DNA of 64,000 nt from Saccharothrix sp. ALI-22-I (GCF_001984175.1 NZ_MTQP01000061.1:1-64000); one strand, 5' to 3'; shown: positions 20,701 through 27,999, counted from the stretch's first letter. A program made the numbers and translations. Notes: generated by a model from the letters alone, not told the origin.

Positions 20701-23700
20701 CGACACGGCGGCACGGCGGGGACGGCCCGTCTCCGGCCACGCGCGGGCCTCGGTGAGCAGTTCCACCGCGCCCGCCAACCAGTCCACCTGCGGCGTCGGC
20801 TCGTCCACGTGCAGCGTCCTGGGCAGCACGCCGTGCCGCATCGCCTCGATCATCTTGATCAGCCCGCCGACGCCGGCCGCGGCCTGCGCGTGCCCGATGT
20901 TGGACTTCAGCGAACCCAGGTACAGCGGCGACCCGCGATCCTGGCCGTAGGTCGCCAGCAGCGCCTCCGCCTCGATCGGGTCGCCGAGCGGTGTGCCGGT
21001 CCCGTGCGCCTCCACGGCGTCCACGTCGGCCGGACGCAGGCCGGCGTCGGCCAGCGCCTGCCTGATGACCCGGCGCTGCGACGGACCGTTCGGCGCGGTG
21101 AGGCCGTTGGACGCGCCGTCCTGGTTGACCGCCGTGCCGCGGACGACGGCCAGCACCTCGTGCCCGTTGCGGCGGGCGTCGGACAGCCGTTCGACGACCA
21201 GCAGGCCGACGCCCTCGGCCCACGCCGTGCCGTCGGCGGCGGCGGCGAAGGACTTGCACCGGCCGTCGGTCGACAGGCCGCGCTGCCGGGAGAACTCCAC
21301 GAACATGCCGGGGTTCGCCATGACCGTCGCACCGCCCGCGATCGCCAGCGTCGACTCGCCCGAGCGCAGCGACCGCACCGCCAGGTGCAGCGCCACCAGC
21401 GACGACGAGCACGCGGTGTCCACGCTGAGCGCCGGGCCGACCAGACCGAGCTGGTAGGCGATGCGACCGGACATCACGCTCGGCGTGGTGCCGGTGAGCA
21501 GGTAGCCGGCCACGCCTTCGGCGGCCTCGTGCATGCGGGGGCCGTAGTCCATCGCGGTGCTGCCGACGAACACGCCGGTGCGGGTGCCGCGCAACGACGT
21601 CGGGTCCAGCCCGGCGCGCTCCAGGCCCTCCCAGGCGGTCTCCAGCAGCAGTCGCTGCTGCGGGTCCATGCCGAGCGCCTCGCGCGGCGTAATGCCGAAG
21701 AAGGCGGCGTCGAACTCGGCCGCGTCGTGCAGGAAGCCGCCGTGCCGGACGTAGCTCCGGCCGCTGCGGCTCGCGTCGGCGTCGAACAGGTCCTCGTCCC
21801 ACGCGCGGTCGGTGGGGAACCCGGTGATCGCGTCGCCGCCCGACTCGACGAGCCGCCACAGGTCGTCGGGCCCGGTCACACCGCCGGGGTAGCGGCAGGC
21901 CACGCCCACGACGGCGATCGGCTCGTCGGCGGCGGCGACCGCCACGTCGTCCTCGTCGTCCGGGTCGGAGCCGGCCAGGAACCCGATCAACGCCGCCGGG
22001 GTCGGGTGGTCGAACAGCAGGCCGCCGGGCAGCCGCCGGGCGGTGGCGGCGGCCAGCGCGTCCCGCAGCTCCACGCCCATCAGCGAGTCGAACCCGAGGT
22101 CGCCGAACGTGCGCCGCAGGTCGACCTTCCGGTGGTCGTCGTGGCCCAGGACGGTGGCGATGTGCGTGACGACGAGTCCGGCGAGGTCGCGGTCGGCGGG
22201 CGTCCGGGGCGCGGGCGTCGCGGGCACGGCAGGCACCGGCGGCGCGCGGAACGGCGGCGTGGCCGGCTCGGCGGAGGACGGCCGGTACCGCTCCCGCTGG
22301 AACGCGTAGGTCGGCAGGTCCACCCGCTCGGCTCCGGCGTCGACGTGCGCCGCGCCCCACTCGACCGGCCCGCCGCGCACGTGCACGGCGGCGAGCGCGG
22401 TCAGCAGCGACTTCACCTCGGGGCGGCCCTTGCGCAGTGCGGGCACCGCGCGCACCGCGGCCGGGTCGAGCACCGAGTCGGCGACCATCGTCGCGCACAC
22501 GCCGTCCGGCCCGAGCTCCAGCACGGTGCGCACACCGAGCGACTCCAGCGTCCGGGCGGCCTCGAGGAACCGCACCGGGCGGCGCACCTGCTCCACCCAG
22601 TACTCCGGGGTGGCCCAGGCGGTGGTGACGCCGCCGGTGACCGTGGAGACGGCGTCGACGGCGGGTTCGTGGAAGGTCAGCCCGGACACCGCGGCGCGGA
22701 ACTCGTCGAGCACGGGCTCCATGCGCGACGTGTGGAACGCGTGGCCGACCGCCAAGCGCTTGGTCGGCCTGCCCCGGGCGGCGAACACGGCGGCGACGGC
22801 GAGCACGGCGTCCTCGTCGCCCGCGATCACGACGGCGTCCGGGCCGTTGACCGCGGCGACGGAGGCGTCGTCGACCAGCTCCGGCAGCACCTCGGCCTCG
22901 GTCGCGCGGATCGCCACCATCGCGCAGCCCGCGGGCAGCGCCTGCATCAGCCGGCCGCGGGTGGCGATGAGCGTGGCCGCGTCGGGCAGCGACAGCACCC
23001 CGGCGACGTGCGCGGCGGCCACCTCGCCGATCGAGTGGCCGGCGACCACGTCGGGGCGCACGCCCCACGACTCGACCAGCCGGTGGAGCGCGACCTCGAC
23101 GGCGAACAGGGCGGGCTGCGCGTACCCGGTGCGGTCCAGCCCGTCGCCGGTGGCGATCACCTCGCGCAGCGGCCGGTCCAGCAGCGGGTCGACGTACGAG
23201 CAGACCTCGTCGAAGGCGGCGGCGAACCGCGGGAACTCCGCGTGCAGCTCCAGGCCCATGCCCGCGCGTTGGGAGCCCTGGCCGGTGAAGACCACGGCCA
23301 GGGGGCCGCTCCGGGCCTCCCCGGTGACCACGTCGGCGGACGGCAGTCCCGCGGCGACCTTGTCCAGGCCCGCCAGGAGCGCGGCACGGTCCTCTCCGAC
23401 CACGACCGCGCGGTGCTCGAACGCGGTGCGGGTGGTGGCCAACGTGTAGGCGACGTCGAGCGGGTGGAGGTCCGCGGCGGCGGCACGCAGTCGTCCGGCC
23501 TGGGCGCGCAGCGCCTCCGCCGACTTGGCCGACACGACCCACGGCAGCGCGGACTTGTGGTGCTTGCGCGAGGGCTCGGCGGTGATAGGGCCCTCGGCGA
23601 CCACGACGTGCGCGTTCGTGCCGCCCATGCCGAACGAGCTGACGCCGGCGACGAGCCGGCGCTCCGGGTGCGGCCACGGCGTGAGGTCCCGCTGCACGGC

Positions 23701-24861
23701 GAGGTTCAGCGCGGCGAAGTCGATCGCCGGGTTCGGCGTCTCGAAGTTCAGGCTCGGCGGCAACCGCCGGTGGCGCAGCGCGAGCAGCACCTTGAGCAGG
23801 CCGACCAGACCGGCCGCGCCCTCCAGGTGGCCGACGTTGGTCTTGGCCGACCCGATGCGCAGGGGCGTGGTCCGGCCCTCGCCGAGCGCCGCGCCCAGGG
23901 CGGCGGCCTCGACGGGGTCGCCGACCGGGGTGCCGGTGCCGTGCGCCTCCACGTACTGGACGTCGTCGACGCTCACGCCGGCCCGCAGGCGGGCCTCCCG
24001 CAACACCTGCTCCTGGCCGTTCCGGCCGGGCACGGTGAGGCCGGCGGTGGCGCCGTCGTTGTTCACCGCGCTGCCGAGGATGACGCCGTGCACGCGATCG
24101 CCGGCCGCCAGTGCCTCGGCCAGCGGCTTGAGCAGGACCACGCCGCCGCCCTCACCGCGCACGAAACCGTTGGCGCGGGCGTCGAAGGCGTACGCGGTGC
24201 CGTCCGGGGACAGCCCGCCGAACCGCTCGGTGGCGAGGGCGCCCTCGGTGGACAGGTTGAGGTGCACGCCCGCGACGAGGGCCGCGTCGGACTCGCCGGA
24301 CCGGAGGCTTTGGACCGCGAGGTGCACCGCGACCAGCGATGACGACTGCGCCGAGTCGACGGTGAGACTGGGGCCGCGCAGCCCGAGGAAGTAGGAGACC
24401 CGGTTGGCGATGACGCCGCGGTTGACGCCGGTCATCGTGTGCTGCGTGATCGCCCGGTCGCCGAGGAGCCCGGCGTAGTCGTCGCGGAGCGTGCCGACGA
24501 ACACCGACGTGCGGCTGCCGTGCAGCGTTCCCGGGCGGATGCCCGCGTCCTCCAGCGCCTCCCAGGCCAGCTCCAGCACCAGCCGCTGCCGCGGGTCCAT
24601 CGCCGCGGCCTCGCGCGGCGAGATGCCGAAGAAATCCGCGTCGAACGCGTCGGGTTCGGCCAGGAACGCGCCGCGCCGAATTCCGCGTCCGCCGTCGCCG
24701 CGACTCTCGTCCCACCTGCCCCCGGGCGCGTCCGCAATGGCGCTCGAACCGCCGGAGAGCATCCGCCACAAAGCTGCCGGATCTGCCGCCGACGGGAGTC
24801 GGCAGGATAGTCCAACGACGGCGATCGGCTCGTCCGCAACCCTGTCGCGCTTTGTCGTCAT
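11773..24861 (-). CDS. Type I modular PKS: KSQ loading module plus modules 1 and 2
   Basis: First subunit of the assembly line, 4362 residues, ATG at 24861 with AAAGGGTGA about 9 nt upstream. Loading module: KS with Gln172 in place of Cys (SAQSSSL), AT Ser610 (HAFH, malonyl) and ACP Ser926. A KSQ decarboxylates malonyl-ACP to an acetyl starter. Module 1: KS Cys1151, AT Ser1595 (HAFH), DH His1887 (HRIGGSVLLP) and Asp2042, KR Tyr2424, ACP Ser2584. Module 2: KS Cys2814, AT Ser3261 (HAFH), DH His3565 (HAVRGSVLLP) and Asp3725, KR Tyr4087, ACP Ser4252. Both extension modules look fully active for ketoreduction and dehydration, so the product on ACP2 should be a 2,4-dienoyl chain. No ER domain is present. 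The C-terminal 70 residues are acidic and helical, consistent with a docking domain. There is no N-terminal docking helix, as expected for the first subunit. Confidence 0.96.
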   Translation of the reverse strand: MTTKRDRVADEPIAVVGLSCRLPSAADPAALWRMLSGGSSAIADAPGGRWDESRGDGGRGIRRGAFLAEPDAFDADFFGISPREAAAMDPRQRLVLELAWEALEDAGIRPGTLHGSRTSVFVGTLRDDYAGLLGDRAITQHTMTGVNRGVIANRVSYFLGLRGPSLTVDSAQSSSLVAVHLAVQSLRSGESDAALVAGVHLNLSTEGALATERFGGLSPDGTAYAFDARANGFVRGEGGGVVLLKPLAEALAAGDRVHGVILGSAVNNDGATAGLTVPGRNGQEQVLREARLRAGVSVDDVQYVEAHGTGTPVGDPVEAAALGAALGEGRTTPLRIGSAKTNVGHLEGAAGLVGLLKVLLALRHRRLPPSLNFETPNPAIDFAALNLAVQRDLTPWPHPERRLVAGVSSFGMGGTNAHVVVAEGPITAEPSRKHHKSALPWVVSAKSAEALRAQAGRLRAAAADLHPLDVAYTLATTRTAFEHRAVVVGEDRAALLAGLDKVAAGLPSADVVTGEARSGPLAVVFTGQGSQRAGMGLELHAEFPRFAAAFDEVCSYVDPLLDRPLREVIATGDGLDRTGYAQPALFAVEVALHRLVESWGVRPDVVAGHSIGEVAAAHVAGVLSLPDAATLIATRGRLMQALPAGCAMVAIRATEAEVLPELVDDASVAAVNGPDAVVIAGDEDAVLAVAAVFAARGRPTKRLAVGHAFHTSRMEPVLDEFRAAVSGLTFHEPAVDAVSTVTGGVTTAWATPEYWVEQVRRPVRFLEAARTLESLGVRTVLELGPDGVCATMVADSVLDPAAVRAVPALRKGRPEVKSLLTALAAVHVRGGPVEWGAAHVDAGAERVDLPTYAFQRERYRPSSAEPATPPFRAPPVPAVPATPAPRTPADRDLAGLVVTHIATVLGHDDHRKVDLRRTFGDLGFDSLMGVELRDALAAATARRLPGGLLFDHPTPAALIGFLAGSDPDDEDDVAVAAADEPIAVVGVACRYPGGVTGPDDLWRLVESGGDAITGFPTDRAWDEDLFDADASRSGRSYVRHGGFLHDAAEFDAAFFGITPREALGMDPQQRLLLETAWEGLERAGLDPTSLRGTRTGVFVGSTAMDYGPRMHEAAEGVAGYLLTGTTPSVMSGRIAYQLGLVGPALSVDTACSSSLVALHLAVRSLRSGESTLAIAGGATVMANPGMFVEFSRQRGLSTDGRCKSFAAAADGTAWAEGVGLLVVERLSDARRNGHEVLAVVRGTAVNQDGASNGLTAPNGPSQRRVIRQALADAGLRPADVDAVEAHGTGTPLGDPIEAEALLATYGQDRGSPLYLGSLKSNIGHAQAAAGVGGLIKMIEAMRHGVLPRTLHVDEPTPQVDWLAGAVELLTEARAWPETGRPRRAAVSAFGISGTNAHVVIEQAPAGTGPATPHRPVAEPVPWVVSGRDGVALRAQAERLRSFVVGRPELSPAEVGRSLAARTAFPARAVVFGRDAADFATGLAAVRDAAEAPGVAVATAAAPGRTAFLFTGQGAQRVGMGRELYETSPVFAAALDEVFGAFDAHLDRPLRDVVFGEGDALHETRFTQPALFAVEVALYRLAGHHGLTPDLVAGHSIGELVAAHVAGVLSLADAATLVAARGRLMQQARPGGVMVAVEATAEEASESLAGHEDRASVAAVNGPTSVVLAGDADVVGAIAATWAERGRRTRALRVSHAFHSPHMDGVLAEFRAVAETVEYREPVVPIVSTLTGDLANVRSADHWGRHVRGTVRFLDAVRFLEAEGATVFVEIGPDPVLTAMARDSLTDAAVVVPLLRSGRPEAATFHTGLATAFAHGSAAHLRTFFGTGPRVALPTYAFQRSRFWLAAPPRRADPGHPLLTASVALADRDEVVLTGRISAREHPWLANHRIGGSVLLPGTAFLELALAAGERVGADLVEELVLESPLVLDEPVTVQVALGESTGAGRPFAVHSRGDAATGWTRHASGHLGSGTTAGEDLVEWPPAGAVEQPLDDVYDRLADLGYEYGPAFQGLTACWRAGDDLLAEVVLPAEESAFGLHPALLDAVLHPLVLAAAEHGAADEIRLPYSWSRVALHTGGATALRARLSPTGPDTVAITLADRDGAAVATIGELTLRPVARDRLGAGDPLFTLRWPKVGHPVPGSLDDLDVVVFPTVGTDAAAAHTATHRAAEAVREWLERADARDRLVLVTRGAVAVLPDEGVADLANAPVWGFGRVAQAEHPGRVVLLDVPTDDHPDRWLPLVAGSTEPQLAVRGDDLHTPRLTRIPPGRPGTLDPAGTVLVTGGTSGLGALFARHLVTRHGARRLVLAGRRGPRTPGIATLVAELTALGASVRVVAADAADPAALGALLADIPPAHPLTAVVHTAGVLADATVRSLTAEQIDRVLTPKVDAARLLHELTKDLPLAAFVLFSSISGVIGTAGQANYAAANTYLDALAAHRRSLGLPATSLAWGLWDGTTGMGGALTEADVARWARLGVVPLTPARGTALFDAALGTDEALLVPARLDLAALRADPPAVARDLVPARPGRAARPESSWARRIAALPEAERPDVVLDLVRTLGAAAVGHSDAAGIDPAKAFREQGFDSLAGVELRNRLIAATGVRLSATVVFDHPSPAALAAHVHRQVSGADRPTAGATAEVRADEPIAVVGMACRYPGDVRSPEDLWRLVADGVDGITGFPTNRGWDLDGLYDPDPGHTGTSYARHGGFLHDADLFDREFFGMSPRDATATDPQQRMLLETAWETFESAAIDPATLRGSRTGVFAGVMYDDYASRLSTVPAEYEGLLLAGNLSSVVSGRLSYFYGLEGPAVTVDTACSSSLVALHLAAQALRQGECDLALAGGVTVMAGPNTFVEFSRQRGLSADGRCKSFAADADGTGWSEGVGLLLVERLSDARRNGHRVLAVVRGSAVNQDGASNGLTAPNGPSQERVIRAALAVAGLRPSEVDAVEAHGTGTVLGDPIEAQALLATYGQDREVPLYLGSLKSNIGHAQAAAGVGGVIKMIEAMRHGVLPMTLHAEQRSPHVDWASGAVELLTESREWPMADRPRRAGVSSFGISGTNAHVIIEQPPVERPPDREPVDAPVAWLLSAKDGASLRAQAARLRRMASADPAPEPVDVGFSLATGRAVLDHRAAVVGDRDGLLHALDVLAEGGSTPAVLRGDGPRPGKVAFLFTGQGSQRLGMGRELYETSPVFAAALDEVCGHLDPVLDRPLKDVLFAPPGSADSALLDQTSFAQAALFAVETALYRLVEWYGVRPDHLLGHSIGEVVAAHVAGVFDLADAAGLVAARGRLMQAARDGGAMAAIEADEDEVTASLAGRGDTVVISGVNGPTSTVVSGDEDAVEEVSAGWRAAGRKVKRLAVSHAFHSPHMDGVLDDFRAALAGTTFHEPRIPVVSNVTGEQAKPEQLMSPDYWVGHVRAAVRFLDGVRFLESQGVTDYLEIGPDGVLSALTRQAATRLVGAVAPVLRSRRPEASTVLAAITALHVRGHPADPVRLFPGGRRVDLPSYPFRGERHWLDAPATPADATGLGLTRAEHPLLGAVIDLVDRDELVFTARLSQRTHPWLADHAVRGSVLLPGTGFVEMVLRAGEQTGCAEVVELTLTAPLVLPERGGVQVQLTVGAPDAAGRREARVHSRVDEDEPWTSHATAVLAPTGGPAAEGLAQWPPSASEVDIDGAYDRLREHGYDYGPAFRCLRRVWRAADVLFAEVELPEDRGGDAFVLHPALLDGALHALLPGVAVEGGPAWLPFAWSGVRVTAPGAAALRVRLSITASDEDSQTVSLVVADGLGAPVAAVDSLVLRPVSATARALDGLFAPGWAAPADLSVSGAEVTVERVPSGTPGEVVHAVLGTLRRWLAEESGQLAVVLRSADLAHAGVRGLVRTAQTENPGRFVLAETDDDPRSAALLDAALRLGEPQVAVRGGEVLVPRLARAGGEPGEVPDWNRGTVLITGGTGALGAVLARHLVVEHGATDLLLISRRGAAAPGAAELTAELTALGAAVDVVACDVTDRDALSAAIGDRRLGAVVHTAGVTDDGVFTALDAEQVDRVLRPKVDAAWNLHELTADLDLSAFVLYSSVAGLLGTAGQANYAAANTWLDGLAVHRRALGLPGTSLAWGLWAQASGLSGHLADVDLRRLARSGLEPLATAEAMALFDAALALPEPVVAVTRLDPAALRALGDEQPVLLRGLVRVRAPAAGTEATGTEPALRLAGLDRGGRQRVLTDLVRSEVAAVLGHTAAGAVDTERAFQELGFDSLTAVELRNRLAAATGLRLPTTLVFDHPSPAALAVHLHDLLAVADEPDVLADLDRLRTTIRSTTDDAERSGAIADRLRELLDLVTGDTRDDGDDLELASDDDLFALVDELD

Positions 24862-25111
24862 CGCGTTCGGTCACCCTTTCTGCACAATATGGAAGCTGCC
24901 GGAAACCGCTGGCCGCCACCCCTGGGGCGACCACATGAATCGACCATAACCGTGCCGGACCGGAACCCGGCTCAGTCCGCACTCATCGGCCGACAACCGC
25001 ATCCACCACTACTCGTTCCGGTTCGTTACCCGGCGGTGGAACCCAGGTGATCGAACCGGGAATACCGACCCCGGCATCCGCCCGGCCGACACCGGGCGTT
25101 TCGGTTACCCG

Positions 25112-25131
25112 AGCCGATTAGCAGCCGATTA
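25112..25131 (+). promoter_or_regulatory. Direct repeat with 11-bp period, SARP-type binding site candidate
   Basis: AGCCGATTA occurs at 25112-25120 and again at 25123-25131, exact copies one helical turn apart. SARP-family activators bind such direct repeats near -35 regions, and the cpk cluster of Streptomyces coelicolor is controlled by a SARP (CpkO). No SARP gene is in this window, so the assignment is inference. Confidence 0.45.
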
Positions 25132-25144
25132 CCATCGAATGGTA
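25128..25144. promoter_or_regulatory. Palindromic operator upstream of the SDR
   Basis: ATTACCATCGAATGGTA contains the perfect 6-3-6 inverted repeat TACCAT-CGA-ATGGTA (25130-25144). Its near edge is about 75 bp from the SDR start. It overlaps the second SARP-like repeat. A related palindrome lies a similar distance from the oxidase start (27829-27845), suggesting a shared pathway regulator. Confidence 0.55.
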
Positions 25145-25219
25145 TGACCCCCGACAACTGCGACTAGATTTATTGGCGAGTAGTCGAAACACCCGAGATC
25201 AGAGATCGGAGATCCCTTC

Positions 25220-25987
25220 ATGGGAGCGCTCAACGGTAAGACGGCCCTGGTGACCGGAGGCAGCCGCGGCATCGGGCGGGCCATCGCCCAGCGGTTCGGC
25301 AGGGACGGAGCGCTGGTCGCGGTTCACTACGGCAGCAACGAGGCCGCGGCGAAGGAGACGGTGGACTCGATCGAGCGGGACGGCGGCAGGGCGTTCGCCT
25401 TCCGCGCCGAGTTCGGGCAGCCCGGTGACGCGGCGGCCCTGTGGGAGGCGTTCGACCAGCAGGTGACCGCGTTCGGCGAGCCGGGCGTGGACATCATCGT
25501 CAACAGCGCGGGCATCGCGGGCGCCGGCCTCATCCACGAGGTGACGGAGGAGGCGTACGACCGGGTCTTCGCCATCAACGTCAAGGCCCAGCTGTTCGTC
25601 ACCCAGCTCGGCCTGGAGCGGATGCGCGACGGCGGTCGCATCGTCTTCATGTCCTCGGGCGTCACCAAGGTGGCCTTCCCGATGATGACGGCGTACGCGG
25701 CGTCCAAGGGCGCGATCGAGGTGCTGTCGCTGACCCTGGCCCAGACGCTCGGTTCGCGCGGCATCACGGTCAACACGGTCTCCCCCGGCACCATCGAGAC
25801 CGACATCCACCCGTGGCTCGCCGACCCGGAGCTGAAGAAGGGCGCCGCTGCGTACTCGGTCTTCAACCGGGTGGGCCAGCCGGACGACGTGGCCGGAGTG
25901 GTCGCGTTCCTCGCCTCGGACGACTCGCGCTGGGTGACCGGCCAGAACATCGACGCCTCCGGCGGCTCGGGCCTCAGCATCCTCTGA
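25220..25987 (+). CDS. Short-chain dehydrogenase/reductase (CpkI-like)
   Basis: Classical SDR of 255 residues that should oxidise or reduce a hydroxyl/keto group with NAD(P)H. The cofactor motif TGGSRGIG is at 12-19, NSAG at 95-98, a catalytic Ser near 145, and YAASK with Tyr159 and Lys163. The length is normal for the family. ATG at 25220 is preceded by a GGAG. It is the only plus-strand gene beside the PKS operon and is divergent from it. In coelimycin-type clusters an SDR (CpkI) accompanies the PKS. The substrate here is not deducible; a fatty-acid type 3-oxoacyl-ACP reductase role is the alternative. A strong hairpin follows the stop. Confidence 0.9.
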   Translation: MGALNGKTALVTGGSRGIGRAIAQRFGRDGALVAVHYGSNEAAAKETVDSIERDGGRAFAFRAEFGQPGDAAALWEAFDQQVTAFGEPGVDIIVNSAGIAGAGLIHEVTEEAYDRVFAINVKAQLFVTQLGLERMRDGGRIVFMSSGVTKVAFPMMTAYAASKGAIEVLSLTLAQTLGSRGITVNTVSPGTIETDIHPWLADPELKKGAAAYSVFNRVGQPDDVAGVVAFLASDDSRWVTGQNIDASGGSGLSIL

Positions 25988-26012
25988 CGGACGGACCGAC
26001 CGGCGTGACGAG

Positions 26013-26054
26013 GACCTCGGGAGTGCCAGGGTCGCCCTGGGCACTCCCGAGGTC
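26013..26054. terminator. Hairpin between convergent SDR and oxidase genes
   Basis: GACCTCGGGAGTGCCAGGG pairs with the downstream copy ending at 26054 (one bulged G), loop TCG. A 19-bp stem between convergent genes suggests a bidirectional terminator, although no long T tract follows. Confidence 0.7.
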
Positions 26055-26064
26055 CCGGTCACAC

Positions 26065-26096
26065 CGGCGTCGGATCACCGCGGCGTCGGATCACCG
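26065..26096. repeat. Perfect 16-bp tandem duplication
   Basis: CGGCGTCGGATCACCG occurs twice back to back (26065-26080, 26081-26096) in the short gap before the 3' end of the oxidase gene. It is probably a slippage product with no evident function. Confidence 0.8.
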
Positions 26097-26131
26097 CGGC
26101 CTGACATCGCCCGCGGCACGCCGCCACGGCG

Positions 26132-27754
26132 TCACGGCAGCCGGATGCCCAACCGGTGGGTGAAGTGGTCGTTCGGGTCGTACCGCTTCTTGGCCTGCTG
26201 GAGCCGCGGGTAGTTGCCCTTGAAGTACAGCTTGTGCCAGGCGACACCGGACGTGTTCAGCGCCGGGTCGACCGGGTCGGCGTCCTGGTAGTTGATGAAC
26301 ATGCCGTCGTTCACGCCGCCCAGCCCGGGGACACCGCCCGTCGAGGCGTGCATCTCGGAGTACCAACGCCGGACCCACGCGAGGTTCTTCGCGTCCTCTT
26401 GGGGCGTGGCCCAGAGCGAGAGGTAGAGCGTCTTCATGACGGAGTCCCGCTGCGGCAGGGCCGTCGCGTCGGAGCTCGGCAGGTTGGCCGCGCCGCCGTA
26501 CCCGGCGATCTCGGCCATGCCGGCCGGGTTGTCGAACGCCGGGTCGGTCAGGTTGCGCCACATCGCCTGGAGCTGGGCGTCCGGGAGCGCCCGGCGGACG
26601 TAGGACGACTTGGCCTTGAACCGCCCCTTGCCCTCGAAACCGGAGCCGCCCAGGCCCGCCCAGCTGAGCACGTGCGGCAGCCAGTCGACCCGCCGGCGGA
26701 CGTCGACCCGGTAGGTCAGGCCGGTGCCCGCGACCACCGCGGCGAGGAAGTCGTCCAGCAACCGGTCCGCGCCGGCGACCGACGCAACGACCTGGCTGCT
26801 CAGCAGGAACTCGCCCGCCGAGCGGTGCCGCGGCTTGATGGCCGCGAACAGGTTGGCGTGCGGCGTGCCCGCCGCCGAGTGCTGCTCGTGCCACAGGCTG
26901 AAGTTCTTGATCAGCAGGGAGAACGCCGCCTCGGTCATGCCGTTCCAGGAGAACGCGACCTCGGAGAGGATCAGTTCGCGGGGTGCGCGCGGGAGCATGG
27001 TGGTGGGGTCGTTGCCGATCGCGTTCGGCGAGCGGAACCAGTACTTGGTGACCACGCCGAAGTTGCCGCCGCCGCCACCGGTGTGCGCCCACCACAGGTC
27101 GCGGTTGGCGTCGCGGGCCTCGCGGGTGGCGACGATCCTGCGCACCGTGTCATCGGCGTCGACCACGACGACCTCGACGGCGTAGAGGTGGTCGACCGTC
27201 GCGCCGTGCAGGCGGGACAGCGGGCCGTACCCGCCACCGGCGATGTGGCCGCCCATCGTCACCGTCGGGCAGGTGCCGGCCGGGATGGTGGTGCCCCACC
27301 GCTCGTACAGCGCCTTGAACACCTCCCCCACCGTGACGCCCGGCTCGACCGCGATCGCGCGCATCGACGAGTCGTGGTGGATCGCCTTCATGGCCGAGGT
27401 GTTGACGTTGACGCGGACCGGGGCGGCGGTGTGGAAGTCCTCGTAGCAGTGACCGGCGCTGCGGGGGGCGAACTTCTTGCCGCTCGCGACGGCCTCGCTG
27501 ACCGCGTGCACCACCTCCTCGGCGCGGTCGGCGAGCAGCACGTAGTCCGGTGTGCCCGCCCAGCGCCCGTTCGCGCTCGCGGTCAGGCTCGCGTACAGCG
27601 GGTCGCCGGGCAGCACGGTGACGAGGCCGGACTTGGCGGCGAGGTCGCCGGCGGCCGACGCGGGGACCGCGCCCCAGCCGACCACCGGAACCGCGAGCGC
27701 CGCACCACCGGCCACCACACCCTTCATGAAAAATCGACGCGATAACTCCGTCAT
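26132..27754 (-). CDS. Tat-exported FAD-linked oxidase, BBE type
   Basis: 540-residue flavoenzyme of the berberine-bridge/VAO family. The N-terminus has a twin-arginine signal (SRRFFMKG, residues 5-12, then a hydrophobic stretch and a PASA cleavage region), so it should be exported folded with its flavin. PRSAGHCYEDF gives His102 and GTCPTVTMGGH gives Cys162, the two residues that attach FAD bicovalently in this family, followed by AGGGYG. The C-terminus (about residues 490-540) is a BBE domain with the YDPNDHF motif. ATG at 27754 has GAAGGAAG about 10 nt upstream. In the cpk cluster the related enzymes ScF and CpkH oxidise coelimycin intermediates, and extracellular late-stage oxidation is the likely role here. 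It lies 245 bp downstream of the aminotransferase and is separated from it by a terminator, so it has its own promoter. Confidence 0.9.
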   Translation of the reverse strand: MTELSRRFFMKGVVAGGAALAVPVVGWGAVPASAAGDLAAKSGLVTVLPGDPLYASLTASANGRWAGTPDYVLLADRAEEVVHAVSEAVASGKKFAPRSAGHCYEDFHTAAPVRVNVNTSAMKAIHHDSSMRAIAVEPGVTVGEVFKALYERWGTTIPAGTCPTVTMGGHIAGGGYGPLSRLHGATVDHLYAVEVVVVDADDTVRRIVATREARDANRDLWWAHTGGGGGNFGVVTKYWFRSPNAIGNDPTTMLPRAPRELILSEVAFSWNGMTEAAFSLLIKNFSLWHEQHSAAGTPHANLFAAIKPRHRSAGEFLLSSQVVASVAGADRLLDDFLAAVVAGTGLTYRVDVRRRVDWLPHVLSWAGLGGSGFEGKGRFKAKSSYVRRALPDAQLQAMWRNLTDPAFDNPAGMAEIAGYGGAANLPSSDATALPQRDSVMKTLYLSLWATPQEDAKNLAWVRRWYSEMHASTGGVPGLGGVNDGMFINYQDADPVDPALNTSGVAWHKLYFKGNYPRLQQAKKRYDPNDHFTHRLGIRLP

Positions 27755-27828
27755 GGCGGCATTCTTCCTTCGTGGATTCGAATTCGGGGAGAGGATTCAC
27801 CCGAGAGCACCCGAAGGCTACAACGGCA

Positions 27829-27845
27829 ATTATCATCGACAGGTA
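27829..27845. promoter_or_regulatory. Palindromic operator upstream of the FAD oxidase
   Basis: ATTATCATCGACAGGTA matches the SDR operator at 14 of 17 positions and is also centred on CGA. It sits inside a longer inverted repeat, GCAATTA (27826-27832) and TAATTGC (27844-27850). On the minus strand GATAAT (27834-27829) resembles a -10 box, so a bound regulator would cover the promoter. It is about 75 bp from the oxidase start. Confidence 0.55.
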
Positions 27846-27947
27846 ATTGCGCCCTAATCCGTTGTGGACGGTGACCGGAAAGGCACGCAGCGTGTTAACC
27901 GAGGATGGCTCGCGCGTGCAGCGTAGTCGATCAGTCACGCATCGGCA

Positions 27948-27987
27948 CAAAACAGGGGGTGGGCCGCCGAAGCGGTCCCACCCCCTG
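27948..27987 (-). terminator. Rho-independent terminator after the aminotransferase
   Basis: CAGGGGGTGGG (27953-27963) pairs with CCCACCCCCTG (27977-27987), and the inner bases CCGC/GCGG extend the stem around a CGAA loop. On the minus strand the stem is followed by TTTTG. It directly follows the aminotransferase stop. Confidence 0.85.
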
Positions 27988-27999
27988 CGGCCTGCGGTG

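Larger units (their letters stand above)
24862..25219. promoter_or_regulatory. Divergent intergenic region between the PKS operon and the SDR
   Basis: 358 bp without a gene, which should hold the start signals of the PKS operon (minus) and the SDR (plus). It is less GC-rich than its flanks near 25110-25175. Visible elements are an exact 9-bp direct repeat with 11-bp period (25112-25131) and a 15-bp palindrome (25130-25144), both listed separately, and a TAGATT at 25165-25170 that could be a -10 for the SDR. I do not see a convincing -35 for either direction. Confidence 0.6.

Noticed and set aside
19219..24342. 1707-codon plus-strand open frame
   Set aside because: Antisense shadow of PKS modules 1 and loading. 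Composition is typical of reverse-complement reading.
25060..25082. Possible gamma-butyrolactone receptor box (AATACCGACCCCGG region)
   Set aside because: Only the left half resembles ARE sites; the right arm does not pair, so it was not called.
25327..25980. 217-codon minus-strand frame opposite the SDR
   Set aside because: Shadow; the plus strand has all SDR motifs and a ribosome binding site.
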